Notes: generated by a model from the letters alone, not told the origin. DNA of 40,218 nucleotides from Candidatus Aminicenantota bacterium (GCA_014360005.1 JACIYI010000020.1:1-40218), one strand, 5' to 3'; numbered from the stretch's first letter, positions 24,915 to 33,906 are shown. Program-made: numbers and translations.

Positions 24915-26297
24915 TCAGCTTTTCTGGAGCTGTAAAGTCTGGAGCTCGGCGGCATAGGCCTCCATGAATTTTCTTATGGCCGTTTTGGCAAAGAGTCCGA
25001 TAGCGGCATAGCGAAAGTGCAGCGTGGCCAGGTGTCTCAGAATATATTTCCACGAATAAAAACGAGCCATGGCTTTGAAGGTTTCAATCTGAAGCAGGAC
25101 CGGTGACAGCAGCGCCGGTTTATGCACCACATGGTGGGCATCGTATTTGCTCCAGTCGGTGTGCAGCAGCCGCTGGCTTTCCACCAGGTCATAGAACAGC
25201 GGGGTTCCGGGCAGCGGGGTTAAAATCAGGAACTGGATGGTATCTATCCCTTGTTTGCGGGCAAAATCGGTTGTCTTCCGGATAGTGTCCAGGTTGTCGG
25301 TATCGGCACCCAGGACAAACATGCCGTGGATGCGAAGGCCGTAATCTTTGAGGGTCCTGATGCAGGTAATTATATCTTCTAAGTCCTGCTTCTTGTTATA
25401 AGCCTGGAGAGTGGCGGGGTTAATGGACTCAAAACCGATGTAAAGAGTGTGGCAGCCCGAATCGGCCAGAAGGCGCACCAGCTCCCGGTCTCTGGCCACA
25501 TCAGCTCTAACCTGGGTGGACCAGCACATTTTAATTTTTTCGGCTAAAATTCCTCTCAGTATATCTTTCGTTCTTCCGGGCTCGGCGGCGAAGTTGTCAT
25601 CAACGATGAACTTGGTCGCTTTGGAAACCGCAGCGGCCTGTTTCAGCTCCCGGAGAGTAGCCCCGACCGACTTAAAACGGTATTTCCGACCAAACATCTG
25701 GATGACCGAACAGAACTTACAACCATAGGGACAACCCCTGGAAGTAGATATGGGGTAGATGTTGGAAGGTTTCCATTTATGGACAAGAGAGAAATCGGGC
25801 TCAGGCAGGCGATCCAGGTCCTGGATGAATTCGCCTGGCGGATTATGATATTTCTTACCGTCTTTCCCCATGTAGGACAATCCCTTGATATCGGACAGAA
25901 CCGGTTTCCCTTTCTCCAGATACTCTAACAATTCCAGCAACGAAGTCTCGCCTTCACCCCGTATGACAAAATCTGCGTGCTCCAGGGCTTCCTCGGCCAG
26001 GAAAGTCACATGTGGACCACCCATAACCACGGGAATACCCAGGGCTCTGATGCGGTCAGCGATGGCGTAGGCTCTGACCGCGGTTGAGGTGATGGTGGAG
26101 ATACCAACCAGGTCGGAGCTTTCTATGAAAGACCAGTCTGCCTCAGCCACGTCTTCCACAAAAACTTTGGTGTTATAACCTCGGTCCCTGACCATAGTCG
26201 ACAGCAGGACCGCCCCCAGCCGGGGAAGGGGAAACTTGCTGAAGATATGAAGACCAGGCGAGCCAGCTTCGAGGAATGAGATTTTTTTGATAATCAT
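24915..26297 (-). CDS. B12-binding domain radical SAM protein
   Basis: The 460-residue protein is of the BchE-like type. Residues 1-150 form a B12-binding-like Rossmann domain (SDLVGISTITSTAVRAYAIADRIRALG and VVMGGPHVTFLAEEALEHADFVIRGEGE). Residues 180-390 form the radical SAM barrel, with the iron-sulfur motif CPYGCKFC (Cys189, Cys193, Cys196). A TPLPGTPL segment follows near 365; the C-terminal helices are DUF4070-like. Such enzymes methylate or rearrange lipids, porphyrin-like rings or natural products; the substrate is not apparent from the neighbours. The start ATG 26297 has no good ribosome binding site. A REP-like repeat sits 6 bp after the stop and a degenerate match starts 43 bp before the gene (26340). 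Confidence 0.9.
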   Translation of the reverse strand: MIIKKISFLEAGSPGLHIFSKFPLPRLGAVLLSTMVRDRGYNTKVFVEDVAEADWSFIESSDLVGISTITSTAVRAYAIADRIRALGIPVVMGGPHVTFLAEEALEHADFVIRGEGETSLLELLEYLEKGKPVLSDIKGLSYMGKDGKKYHNPPGEFIQDLDRLPEPDFSLVHKWKPSNIYPISTSRGCPYGCKFCSVIQMFGRKYRFKSVGATLRELKQAAAVSKATKFIVDDNFAAEPGRTKDILRGILAEKIKMCWSTQVRADVARDRELVRLLADSGCHTLYIGFESINPATLQAYNKKQDLEDIITCIRTLKDYGLRIHGMFVLGADTDNLDTIRKTTDFARKQGIDTIQFLILTPLPGTPLFYDLVESQRLLHTDWSKYDAHHVVHKPALLSPVLLQIETFKAMARFYSWKYILRHLATLHFRYAAIGLFAKTAIRKFMEAYAAELQTLQLQKS

Positions 26298-26625
26298 GAT
26301 ACTTGCAGCCTAAAAAGACTTTCCTTTCAAAAGATGATCGGGGGACCAGCTGTCGGGTTTCTCTCTCTGAGTTGCCTTAAGTCAGGATTGGCCAAAAGAT
26401 AGTTCTTTTAAGCGGCTAATAGAAGCAAAAACCAGCTCCGGTTGCTCACTTCGGTTTTTCTGTGGCCAGAACCAAACATAACCATCAACCCTGTCTATCA
26501 TTAATTACAGGTAGCCAGACGTCGCTGTTTCAAACCTGAACCAGCTTTCCCCTGCTTGATATGAATATATGCTTATAATGTCAGCAAGTCAAGTAAAAAA
26601 ACTGGATACCAATTGCTGTCCTTTT
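26298..26625. other. 328-bp gene-free region
   Basis: Lies between two minus-strand genes. At 26340-26363 is GGGGGACCAGCTGTCGGGTT, which resembles the REP-like repeats at both ends (GGGGGAC and CG-GTTTC) but not in the core. I see no clear promoter for the radical SAM gene. Confidence 0.35.
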
Positions 26626-28761
26626 TTAATCGGTGACCTTTATGCTGAGGCTCCTGACCGCTCTGGCTCCGGTTGTTTTATCTGTTATATGAAAATAAAT
26701 ATGATAAAGGCCCGTCTCCAGTGGCCGGGTTTTTAATCTGGCCAGGCAGGATAGCCGCCCGGCTTCATGCCGGCCTGAAAGTGGCTGGAGTTCGGAGGCA
26801 ATGGTTTCGGCCCGGCCGTCCCTGGATTGAATCAGCACAGTCTTGAACTTCAGCTCCGGTTCCGGAGTATCCGCCGCGGGAGAAGAACAGATCAGGATAA
26901 CATAAAATTCCTCAGTGCCGGTTTTAAGTCGGGGGGTGACCAGGGTATATCTATTCCAGCCCGGCGGGAAGAAAAGGGGGCTGTTATCATGTTCTGAAAT
27001 CTGCCCGGCAGTCAGCAGGGCAGGCAGGCCCAGGGCCAGTTCTCCTGGCTGCTGGCCGCCCAGGACCAAATCGCTGGAGCCGAGAGCCGATTGCCCGGTG
27101 TCCAGGTTTCTCATTACCACCCGGCCTCGGTAGGCACCCGCTGGAAGTTCGAAAGGAGAGGAAAAATACACGGTGCCAGCTTCGGTCTCAGACAACGAGC
27201 TGAGCTTGATTTTCCTCCGTTCCAGGGCGGCTAAGCTGTCATCTTTATCAAAAATCACGAACAGCAACTCCAGCTTGTTCCCGGCGAGCTTTGCCATTTC
27301 CGCCCGGACCAGCCTGGTCCAGAGAATGAGGTTTTCCTTTCCTTTCTCATAGAAGCTGAAGGCGCTGCTTTCCAGGGGTAGTGGCTCCTGAAGCAACGGC
27401 TTTTCGCTAAGACACAGGTCCACCAGGTGGAGTTGTTTTTCCAGGGCGGTCAGGTCCTTGAAGGGCTTCGGGTCGAAATAACCTTTCTGGGCGTAAACCC
27501 TGGTTTTCGGCCGGTTAACTTTGACTTTCACTTCATGATACTGTCCCTCCCACTGGGCATCGACGTAATAGCCGAGAACATAATAGCATCCGGTGATCTT
27601 CTGGACCTCTTCCAGCCCCCGGGTGTAGTTATGGATATTGCCGAAATACTTACCGCCCGAGTAGTCGGCGATCTTGCCCAGGGTCAGGATACCGGTCAGC
27701 CTCAGGTCCTGGTTAATTCTGGAGATACTGTCTTCGGTATCAAAGGCATAGACCACCAGGTTGGCGTGGCTGATGGCTTTCTGCATGTCGTCTAAATAAT
27801 ACTGTAACTGGGTCTGACCCCAGTCCTGCCTCCAGGTGCCACCGGACTTATCCTCGGTCTGGATGCCGTAGATGAGCGAGTAGGGGATGCCGGAAGAAAA
27901 AAGAATCAGATGCTTGATACCTGGCAGATAACTGAGAGCTTTAGAGAGCTTGGTCATCTCCCGGAGGAAGGTCAGGGCCTGCACCCGGCTTTCCGAAGTC
28001 ATGAAGGCTCTTTTCATCTCTTCCGAAACATTGGCCGAATCCATGATGGGGTCTTTTTCCGGCTTGGACCAGATTCCAGCCCCAACTCCACCGCGCTGAC
28101 TGACGTCCAGCGGATTTTCTTCCGTGGCCTGCTGCCAGTATCTAGCCTCCAGGTTTTCTACGCTGCTCTGATATTCCTTAAGGCCGATAGCTTCCACGAA
28201 GCGTCGGATTTTGCTGTGGTCCCGGGACAGGTATTCGCGCACGGCCAGCCCCCCTTCCAGGGAGTAGGTAATGATGCCGATTTCGTCGTCGGCCTGGATG
28301 ATATTATCAAGGAAGTGCAGGGCGGCTTTCCGGGTGGCCCGTAGACCTTTCGGGTTATTATAAACAAAATCAAAAAACAGAAAGAATTTCCTGCTGGCCG
28401 GTTCAGTCTCCCGGGTAGCAGCCGCAGAAGCTTTTTCGGCTTCCGGGGGTAGCAGAAAGGAATGCAGGTGTTTTTCGAATTCGGTCAGGTTTTTTCTCTG
28501 GCCGTTGTCATAAACTTCAAAGTCCTCTTTTCCCAGGTCGGTCAGGGGCTGGCCCTTGCTGTCAGTGACATAGACCTGGATTAATTTCAGGGTGACCGAG
28601 ATTTCGTGCTTCGGTTTGAACTGGGGAGTCTCTTCCTGGGCCTGAAGAAATGGTGGCTGGAAAAAATAAAATAAAAAAGAGCAGGCCAGCAAAATAGCAA
28701 TATAGGAAACTCCTGGCATTGGTGCGGGCTTAAGCATTGGGTTTGTCTTATTGGGCCACAT
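26626..28761 (-). CDS. secreted VWFA-related domain protein of the acidobacterial type
   Basis: The 711-residue protein has a long N-terminus (MWPNKTNPMLKPAPMPG) before a hydrophobic signal segment (about 18-36) and AQE. Residues about 50-95 (VSVTLKLIQVYVTDSKGQPLTDLGKEDFEVYDNG) and 125-420 match the VWFA-related domain common in Acidobacteriota and Aminicenantes: FFLFFDFVYNNPKG, LSYLPGIKHLILFSSGI and GKYFGNIHNYTRGLEEVQKITGCYYVLGY. The classic MIDAS DxSxS is not kept (DFVYN). The C-terminal 280 residues are beta-rich and unassigned. The start is supported by GGAG six bases before ATG 28761. The function of this family is unknown; cell-surface binding is a guess. Confidence 0.85.
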   Translation of the reverse strand: MWPNKTNPMLKPAPMPGVSYIAILLACSFLFYFFQPPFLQAQEETPQFKPKHEISVTLKLIQVYVTDSKGQPLTDLGKEDFEVYDNGQRKNLTEFEKHLHSFLLPPEAEKASAAATRETEPASRKFFLFFDFVYNNPKGLRATRKAALHFLDNIIQADDEIGIITYSLEGGLAVREYLSRDHSKIRRFVEAIGLKEYQSSVENLEARYWQQATEENPLDVSQRGGVGAGIWSKPEKDPIMDSANVSEEMKRAFMTSESRVQALTFLREMTKLSKALSYLPGIKHLILFSSGIPYSLIYGIQTEDKSGGTWRQDWGQTQLQYYLDDMQKAISHANLVVYAFDTEDSISRINQDLRLTGILTLGKIADYSGGKYFGNIHNYTRGLEEVQKITGCYYVLGYYVDAQWEGQYHEVKVKVNRPKTRVYAQKGYFDPKPFKDLTALEKQLHLVDLCLSEKPLLQEPLPLESSAFSFYEKGKENLILWTRLVRAEMAKLAGNKLELLFVIFDKDDSLAALERRKIKLSSLSETEAGTVYFSSPFELPAGAYRGRVVMRNLDTGQSALGSSDLVLGGQQPGELALGLPALLTAGQISEHDNSPLFFPPGWNRYTLVTPRLKTGTEEFYVILICSSPAADTPEPELKFKTVLIQSRDGRAETIASELQPLSGRHEAGRLSCLARLKTRPLETGLYHIYFHITDKTTGARAVRSLSIKVTD

Positions 28762-28852
28762 TTGTTTCTCCAGTTGCCGGCTTTATGGCCATTTATTATT
28801 TTAGTCCCTTTTGCCGCTAATTGCACCAGAAAGAGGAATCGCAATCCTGTCC

Positions 28853-29018
28853 TGTGTTTTTAAGGGCTTGGGTAACTGGGTCCAGCCAGCTAAGGGTGAA
28901 AAATTGGAAAAATGTAGAGCGTCCCGATTTTTCATGTGCTTTTAAGGGTTTCGTTAGCCTAACCTGCTAGCTAAGTGGTTAAAAAAAAGGAAATATGTAG
29001 GGTGTCCCGCTTTTTTGC
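28853..29018 (+). repeat. two tandem copies of an 82-bp degenerate repeat
   Basis: Units 28853-28934 and 28935-29018 align end to end: TGTGxTTTTAAGGG, then AGCTAAG, an A-rich run, GGAAAxATGTAG, GTCCCG and TTTTT. The part GGAAA...GTCCCG between A and T runs has the same plan as the REP-like repeats elsewhere, with a different core. The second unit ends 2 bp before TATAAT (29021-29026), which could be the -10 box of the kinase gene at 29130, though no -35 is evident. Confidence 0.65.
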
Positions 29019-29129
29019 AGTATAATAAGGCGTCACTGACCAAATATAAGGGGAATGGCCGATGAGGCGGTTGACGGTGGCGCCGGCTCCGGGTAGAGCC
29101 TGCGAGGAAAAGCTGGTTGAGGTGATGAC

Positions 29130-31919
29130 ATGTTTCAAACAAGGCTGGCCGAACGCGCCCCGGGAAAAAAGGTCTGGAGCTTCACTTTTGTTTTCCTGGC
29201 CATAATTCTGCTCGTCGGCGGATATTTTTTACTCCGCCAGGAAACCAGAGCCACCATTCAGGAGCAATCGAGGGACCTGCTGGTTGTTGCCGAGCTTAAA
29301 GTTCAGGGAATCAAGCAGTGGCGCCAGGAAAGGCTAAACGATGCGGCCAATATTGCAGCCAGTCCGCTTTTTTCCGGGGCCCTGTCGAGGTGGCTGGGGC
29401 GGCCGGACGACCAGGAACTCAAAGGGGATATAGTTAGCCGTCTGGCCCTGGCCGGCAGAACCTATGGTTATGAAAATATCTTCGTGGTTGATACCGCAGG
29501 ACAGATCCTGCTGTTTGTTACAGCCGGAACTGAAGTCGTCAGCCCGGAAACGGGACGAGCCCTGGAACAAGCCTTGGACCGGAAGGAAACAATCCTGTCG
29601 GAACTGCAGCGGAACCAGTCCAGCCACGTCTTCCTGGACAGCGTTTCTCCTGTAATTTCCCGGGATGGCTCGGTACTGGGGGCTTTGATCTTAAGGAGTG
29701 ATGCCAACCTATTCCTCTATCCATTTCTTCAGTCCTGGCCCACCCCCAGTCCCTCGGCCGAAACCATGCTGGTCAGGCGCCAGGGCGAACAGGTTTTTTA
29801 TCTCAACGAGCTTCGCCACCGCAGCCAGACCGCCTTCAGCCACGGCCCTTCCCTGAGTCAGGTCTCGCTGCCTGCGGTCAGGGCGGTCCTGGGACAGACC
29901 GGGGTTTTTGAGGGTGATGACTACCGGGGCATAAGGGTGCTGGCCGACATCCGTCCCGTGCCTGAATCTTCCTGGTTTCTCCTTACCAAGATTGATGCGG
30001 CCGAAATTCTGGCCGAAGCCCGCTCCCGCAGTGCCAGGACCATGGTCATTCTGGGTCTGCTGATGATTATCTCCGGGGGACTGGCCTTCTTCGGTTATCG
30101 CCAGAAAAAAATCGCTTATTTACGGACCCTCTACCGCCTGGAGAAGATGAAGCGGGAAACCCAGGAAGAATTCCGGACGATACTCTACAGCATCGGCGAT
30201 GCCGTAATCACCACTGATCGAGAGGGAATGATCAGGGTGATGAACCCGATGGCGGAGAAACTGACCGGCTGGAAAGAAAATGAAGCCGTGGGTAAACCGC
30301 TGAATGAAGTTTTCCATATTATCAGCGAGGAAACCAGGGCCAGGGCCCAGGATCCGGTCAGCCATGTTCTCCAAATGGGCACGGTGGTGGGATTGGCCAA
30401 CCATACTCTGCTCATCTCCCGCGATGGGCAGGAGATCCCCATTGCCGACGCTGGTGCTCCTATCCGTGACGAACACGGGCAGATCAACGGTGTGGTGCTG
30501 GTCTTCCGCGACCAGACCAGGGAGCGAGCTGCCCGCCAGGCCCTGGAAGAAAGCGAGAAAAGATACCGGGTGGTGGTGGAAAATGCTCATTCCGGAGTGC
30601 TGATTGTTGACCAGGATTACCGATTCGAGTATGTCAATGAGAGGCTCTGTGAAATACTGGGCCGGAGGCAGGATGAAATTGTCGGACATGATTTCCGGGA
30701 ATTTCTGGATGAAGAATCCCGGGCCCTGGTGGCCGATCGTTATCTTCGGCGCCAGCGGGGCGAGGATGTTCCTTCCAGGTACGAATTCAACATTATTAGG
30801 AAGGACGGAGAAAAAAGAAGAATTGAGATCAGTTCGGCCATTGTCAAAGATCTTCAAGGCAGGATAATAACCGTGGCCCAGTTGCTGGATATTACCGAGC
30901 GGAAAAAAGCAGAGGAAGCTCTCCGGGCCAGCGAGAAGAAATACCGTTTCCTGTTTAATGCCGGCAATGATGCCATTTTTGTCTACCGTTTGACTGAGGA
31001 CAGGCGTCCCGCCCAGTTCGTTGAGGCCAATGAGCTGGCCTGCCGGCTGAGCGGTTATACCAAAGAGGAATTGATGGAGTTGACTCCGTTTGATCTGGTG
31101 GTGCCAGAGGAAAGAGCCGCCGTCAATCAGTCCAACCTGGAGATAAGCCAGAAAAAACAGCGGATCTTTGAGCGGACATTCCTGACCAAAGATGGCCGGC
31201 CTATTCCCTGCGAGTTTTCCTCTCATTTCTTCGAGATGAACGGCCAGCCGACCATCCTGGCGATTGCTCGCAATATCACCGAGAGGAAGAAAGCCGAGGA
31301 AAGCCTGCGGGCTGCCCTCAGGGAAAAAGATGTTATGCTGAAGGAAATTCACCACCGGGTCAAAAATAACCTGCAGGTTATGGCCAGCCTGCTGAGGCTC
31401 CAGGCAGCTCAGTTGACCGAAAAGAAAGCCCGGGAAGCCTTCAGAAAAAGTCAGACCCGCATCCGGTCCATGGCCATGATCCACGAGAGGCTCTATCAAT
31501 CCGGCAACCTGGCCAGCGTGGATTTTGCCGATTATGTGGAGAAACTGGTGACCCATCTTTATGTTCTGTATGAAGTGGACCAGAGTCGGGTTCATTTCAG
31601 GAACGAAGTTGGAGAAATCGGGCTGGATATCAACCAGGCCATTCCCTGCGGTTTGATCGTTAACGAGCTGGTTTCCAACGCCTTGAAATACGCCTTCCCG
31701 GGCAGCAAGAAGGGAGAACTCTTGGTCAAGATGTTCAGGGACGAGAACGGCCGGATTCATCTGGTGGTTAAGGACACGGGCCGGGCCCTGCCGGCAAGAA
31801 TTGATATCCACAGCTCTGAGACTCTGGGCTTTCAGATCATCAATGACCTGACGAAACAGCTAAACGGGACACTCGAATATAGAAGAGACGGCGGCAACGA
31901 ATTCGAAATCACCTTTTAA
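29130..31919 (+). CDS. membrane sensor kinase, Cache-like plus three PAS domains, HWE/HisKA_2 type
   Basis: The 929-residue protein has membrane segments at about 16-36 and 303-323 enclosing an extracytoplasmic sensor domain of the Cache type (RTYGYENIFVVDTAGQILL). Three PAS domains follow (about 345-465, 475-592, 600-722), each ending in a PAC-type strand (for example VVLVFRDQTRERAARQ). The kinase core is the HisKA_2 type: EIHHRVKNNLQVMASLLRLQ with phospho-acceptor His741, then an ATPase domain (NELVSNALKYAFPG, VVKDTG). Kinases of this type often act with stand-alone receivers; none is near. Its last 4 bases overlap the fumarase stop on the other strand. Confidence 0.92.
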   Translation: MFQTRLAERAPGKKVWSFTFVFLAIILLVGGYFLLRQETRATIQEQSRDLLVVAELKVQGIKQWRQERLNDAANIAASPLFSGALSRWLGRPDDQELKGDIVSRLALAGRTYGYENIFVVDTAGQILLFVTAGTEVVSPETGRALEQALDRKETILSELQRNQSSHVFLDSVSPVISRDGSVLGALILRSDANLFLYPFLQSWPTPSPSAETMLVRRQGEQVFYLNELRHRSQTAFSHGPSLSQVSLPAVRAVLGQTGVFEGDDYRGIRVLADIRPVPESSWFLLTKIDAAEILAEARSRSARTMVILGLLMIISGGLAFFGYRQKKIAYLRTLYRLEKMKRETQEEFRTILYSIGDAVITTDREGMIRVMNPMAEKLTGWKENEAVGKPLNEVFHIISEETRARAQDPVSHVLQMGTVVGLANHTLLISRDGQEIPIADAGAPIRDEHGQINGVVLVFRDQTRERAARQALEESEKRYRVVVENAHSGVLIVDQDYRFEYVNERLCEILGRRQDEIVGHDFREFLDEESRALVADRYLRRQRGEDVPSRYEFNIIRKDGEKRRIEISSAIVKDLQGRIITVAQLLDITERKKAEEALRASEKKYRFLFNAGNDAIFVYRLTEDRRPAQFVEANELACRLSGYTKEELMELTPFDLVVPEERAAVNQSNLEISQKKQRIFERTFLTKDGRPIPCEFSSHFFEMNGQPTILAIARNITERKKAEESLRAALREKDVMLKEIHHRVKNNLQVMASLLRLQAAQLTEKKAREAFRKSQTRIRSMAMIHERLYQSGNLASVDFADYVEKLVTHLYVLYEVDQSRVHFRNEVGEIGLDINQAIPCGLIVNELVSNALKYAFPGSKKGELLVKMFRDENGRIHLVVKDTGRALPARIDIHSSETLGFQIINDLTKQLNGTLEYRRDGGNEFEITF

Positions 31920-33517
31920 ACGTAAAGTTTGTGGCCGCGGTTGTCATAGATGATAAAGGCCGGGAGGTCTCGTACCACTATTTTGCGCACAGCTTCCATT
32001 CCCAGGTCTTCAAAGTCAACCACTTCGGAAGAGACGATATGTTCTCTGGCCACCAGGGCGGCGGCCCCACCGATGGTTCCCAGGTAAAATCCTTTATAGC
32101 GGCGGCAGGCCTCAACCACCCTGTCAGAACGATTGCCCTTGGCCAGCATGACCCGGGAGGCACCGGCTTTCATGAACTCTTCCACGTAGTTGTCCATTCT
32201 CTGGGCGGTGGTCGGGCCGAAGCTTCCGGTGGGCAGGCCCCGGGGCGTTCTGGCCGGTCCGGCATAATAAACCGGGTGCTTCTTGAAATATTCTGGTAGA
32301 GACTGTGCGCTGTCCAGCATCTTCTTAAGTCTGAGATGGGCGATATCCCGGGCCACGATCAGCGTTCCGCTGAGCCTGAGGCGTGTCCCCACCGGGTAGC
32401 GCGACAGCTCATCCACCAGCGAGTCCATCGGCTGATCCAGGTTTATGGCCGGAGCTTCCTGAAGCTGCAGCCGGTCAATCTTTTTCAGGAAGCGGGCCGG
32501 GTTCTTATCCAGGGCTTCTACGAAAATTCCGTTGCGGTTGATTTTGGCTTTGAGGTTGCGGTCGGCATTGCAGCTGACGCCGATACCCACCGGCAGCGAA
32601 CCGCCGTGCCGGGGCAGCCTGATCACCCTGGCTTCTACGGCCAGGGCCACCCCGCCGAACTGGGCCCCCAGACCGGTTTCCCGGGCAATCTGCAGAACTT
32701 TCTTTTCCCATTCCAGGTCCCGGTAGCCGTGGGGCTGGCCGGTGGGCCTGGTAACGAGGTTGTCCAGGAAGCCGGCGCTGGCCAGCTTGACCGTCTTGAC
32801 GGTCATTTCTGGAGACAGGCCGCCGATGACCACAGTCAGCCGATAGGGCGGGCAAGCTGCCACACCGATGGCTCGGATTTTCTCCCGCAAAAACTCCAGC
32901 AGTGTTTTTTCGTCCCGGAGCAATGATTTGTTTTCTTGGTAAAGAGCGGTTTTGTTGGAAGAGCCACCGCCCTTGGCCATGATATAAAAGCGATACTCGC
33001 TTCCGGGAGTGCTGAAGATTTCTATCTGAGCCGGCAAATTATTGCCGGCGTTTTTTTCTTCCAGGATGGACAGCGGGGCGTTCTGCGAGGCTCTGAGGTT
33101 GAAGGTGGTGTAAGCCTCAAAAACACCCCGGCTCAGATACCTGGCATCATCAACTCCCGTTAGAACCTTTTCTCCCTTATAGCCGATAATATTGGCAGTG
33201 CCAGTATCCTGGCAGAGGGGCAGAAGTCCTTCGGCTGAAATGGCGGCGTTCTTGAGGAGGGCGGCGGCCACGAATCGGTCGTTGTCCGAGGCTTCCGGGT
33301 CATCCAGGATGGAGGCCAGGTTTTCCAGGTGTGAAGTCCGGAAATAAAAATTGACCAGGAAGAAAGCCTGTCTGGCCAGGTAGCGCAGGGCTTCCGGCTG
33401 AACTTCCAGGAATTTTCTTCCCCGGCACCTAATCTCGCTCACATAATTTGAGGTCAATTTTACATATGGGGTACGGTCCCTGTACTGCTTGAAAACGGGG
33501 GTGTAGCCAAACTTCAT
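31916..33517 (-). CDS. fumA: class I fumarate hydratase (iron-sulfur type)
   Basis: Converts fumarate to malate in the citric acid cycle. The 533-residue length is that of the fused alpha-beta (FumA/FumB) form. Three cysteines that would hold the 4Fe-4S cluster are Cys102 (LPLCQDTGTA), Cys222 (VAACPPYRL) and Cys316 (GVSCNADRN), closely matching the spacing of 105/224/318 in the E. coli enzyme. The C-terminal half has RTPRGLPTGSFGPTTAQRMD and YKGFYLGTIGGAAAL, the beta part with the swivelling domain. AAAGGA lies seven bases before the ATG. A broken small gene ends 25 bp upstream on the same strand. The iron-sulfur type suits an anaerobe. Confidence 0.95.
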   Translation of the reverse strand: MKFGYTPVFKQYRDRTPYVKLTSNYVSEIRCRGRKFLEVQPEALRYLARQAFFLVNFYFRTSHLENLASILDDPEASDNDRFVAAALLKNAAISAEGLLPLCQDTGTANIIGYKGEKVLTGVDDARYLSRGVFEAYTTFNLRASQNAPLSILEEKNAGNNLPAQIEIFSTPGSEYRFYIMAKGGGSSNKTALYQENKSLLRDEKTLLEFLREKIRAIGVAACPPYRLTVVIGGLSPEMTVKTVKLASAGFLDNLVTRPTGQPHGYRDLEWEKKVLQIARETGLGAQFGGVALAVEARVIRLPRHGGSLPVGIGVSCNADRNLKAKINRNGIFVEALDKNPARFLKKIDRLQLQEAPAINLDQPMDSLVDELSRYPVGTRLRLSGTLIVARDIAHLRLKKMLDSAQSLPEYFKKHPVYYAGPARTPRGLPTGSFGPTTAQRMDNYVEEFMKAGASRVMLAKGNRSDRVVEACRRYKGFYLGTIGGAAALVAREHIVSSEVVDFEDLGMEAVRKIVVRDLPAFIIYDNRGHKLYV

Positions 33518-33541
33518 GTCAGGTCCTTTCCTCGGACAGTT

Positions 33542-33760
33542 TCAGTCTTCGATGTCCATATATTGGATGATATCCTCAAAGCCGGCGATGGCCTTCTGAC
33601 CGACCATGCCAATCAGCATGAATTCGTTGGTCAGCGGGTTGAGGCGGAATTCCTATCGCCAACAGCGCCTCTCAATTTCTCGCAGATGATTATTTTGGCT
33701 TCTCGGGCTCAGCAGGTGTCTTTTCATGCCGATTTTCTGGATATTGCCGTAAGCGCTCAT
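33542..33760 (-). pseudogene. broken small gene upstream of fumarase (about 73 residues when repaired)
   Basis: A reading frame starts MSAYGNIQKIGMK at 33760 and ends IQYMDIED with a stop at 33542, but has an in-frame TAG at 33655-33653. Better sense comes from three single-base repairs. After MSAYGNIQKIGMK, the second frame gives TPAEPEKPK (33719-33693). The third gives IIICEKLRGAVGDR (33691-33650). The first then resumes with EFRLNPLTNEFMLIGMVGQ. Each step is explained by one base missing in a short run (AAAA, AAAA, GG). The repaired product has no recognised family. It would be the first gene of the fumarase operon. Either it is a pseudogene or the assembly has homopolymer errors. Confidence 0.65.
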
Positions 33761-33825
33761 AGTAACCGGCCCTTGCTATTGTATCATCTGAGCCCCCTTA
33801 TTTTCCAATTTTCCCCCTAGAAAGA

Positions 33826-33847
33826 GGGGACACCTGCAGGTGTCCCC
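33826..33847. repeat. 22-bp perfect palindrome, GGGGACACCTG and its complement
   Basis: Half-site GGGGACACCTG followed directly by its reverse complement CAGGTGTCCCC, centred on CCTGCAGG. The same sequence recurs at 33879 and, with one change, at 39744. It belongs to the GGGGACA...TGTCCCC class of REP-like repeats in this window. Confidence 0.8.
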
Positions 33848-33878
33848 GTTTTAGCTGTCCTCTCTCGGGGAAAAATCC

Positions 33879-33900
33879 GGGGACACCTGCAGGTGTCCCC
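33879..33900. repeat. 22-bp perfect palindrome, second copy, possible rraA-like terminator
   Basis: Identical to 33826-33847 and 31 bp from it. It starts 6 bp after the RraA-like stop; on the minus strand it is followed by CGGATTTTTCC, so it could terminate that transcript. The stem would have to open at its centre to form a loop. Confidence 0.75.
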
Positions 33901-33906
33901 ATTGGC

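Noticed and set aside
30120..31811. 563-codon open frame antisense to the multi-PAS kinase
   Set aside because: The plus-strand kinase is a clear match to known domains over the whole span. The antisense frame is a codon-bias shadow with no domain.
33653..33655. In-frame TAG in the small gene before fumarase read as a recoded codon (pyrrolysine or other)
   Set aside because: The frame around it encodes unlikely sequence, while three single-base repairs give a better protein. Frameshifts explain the TAG without recoding.
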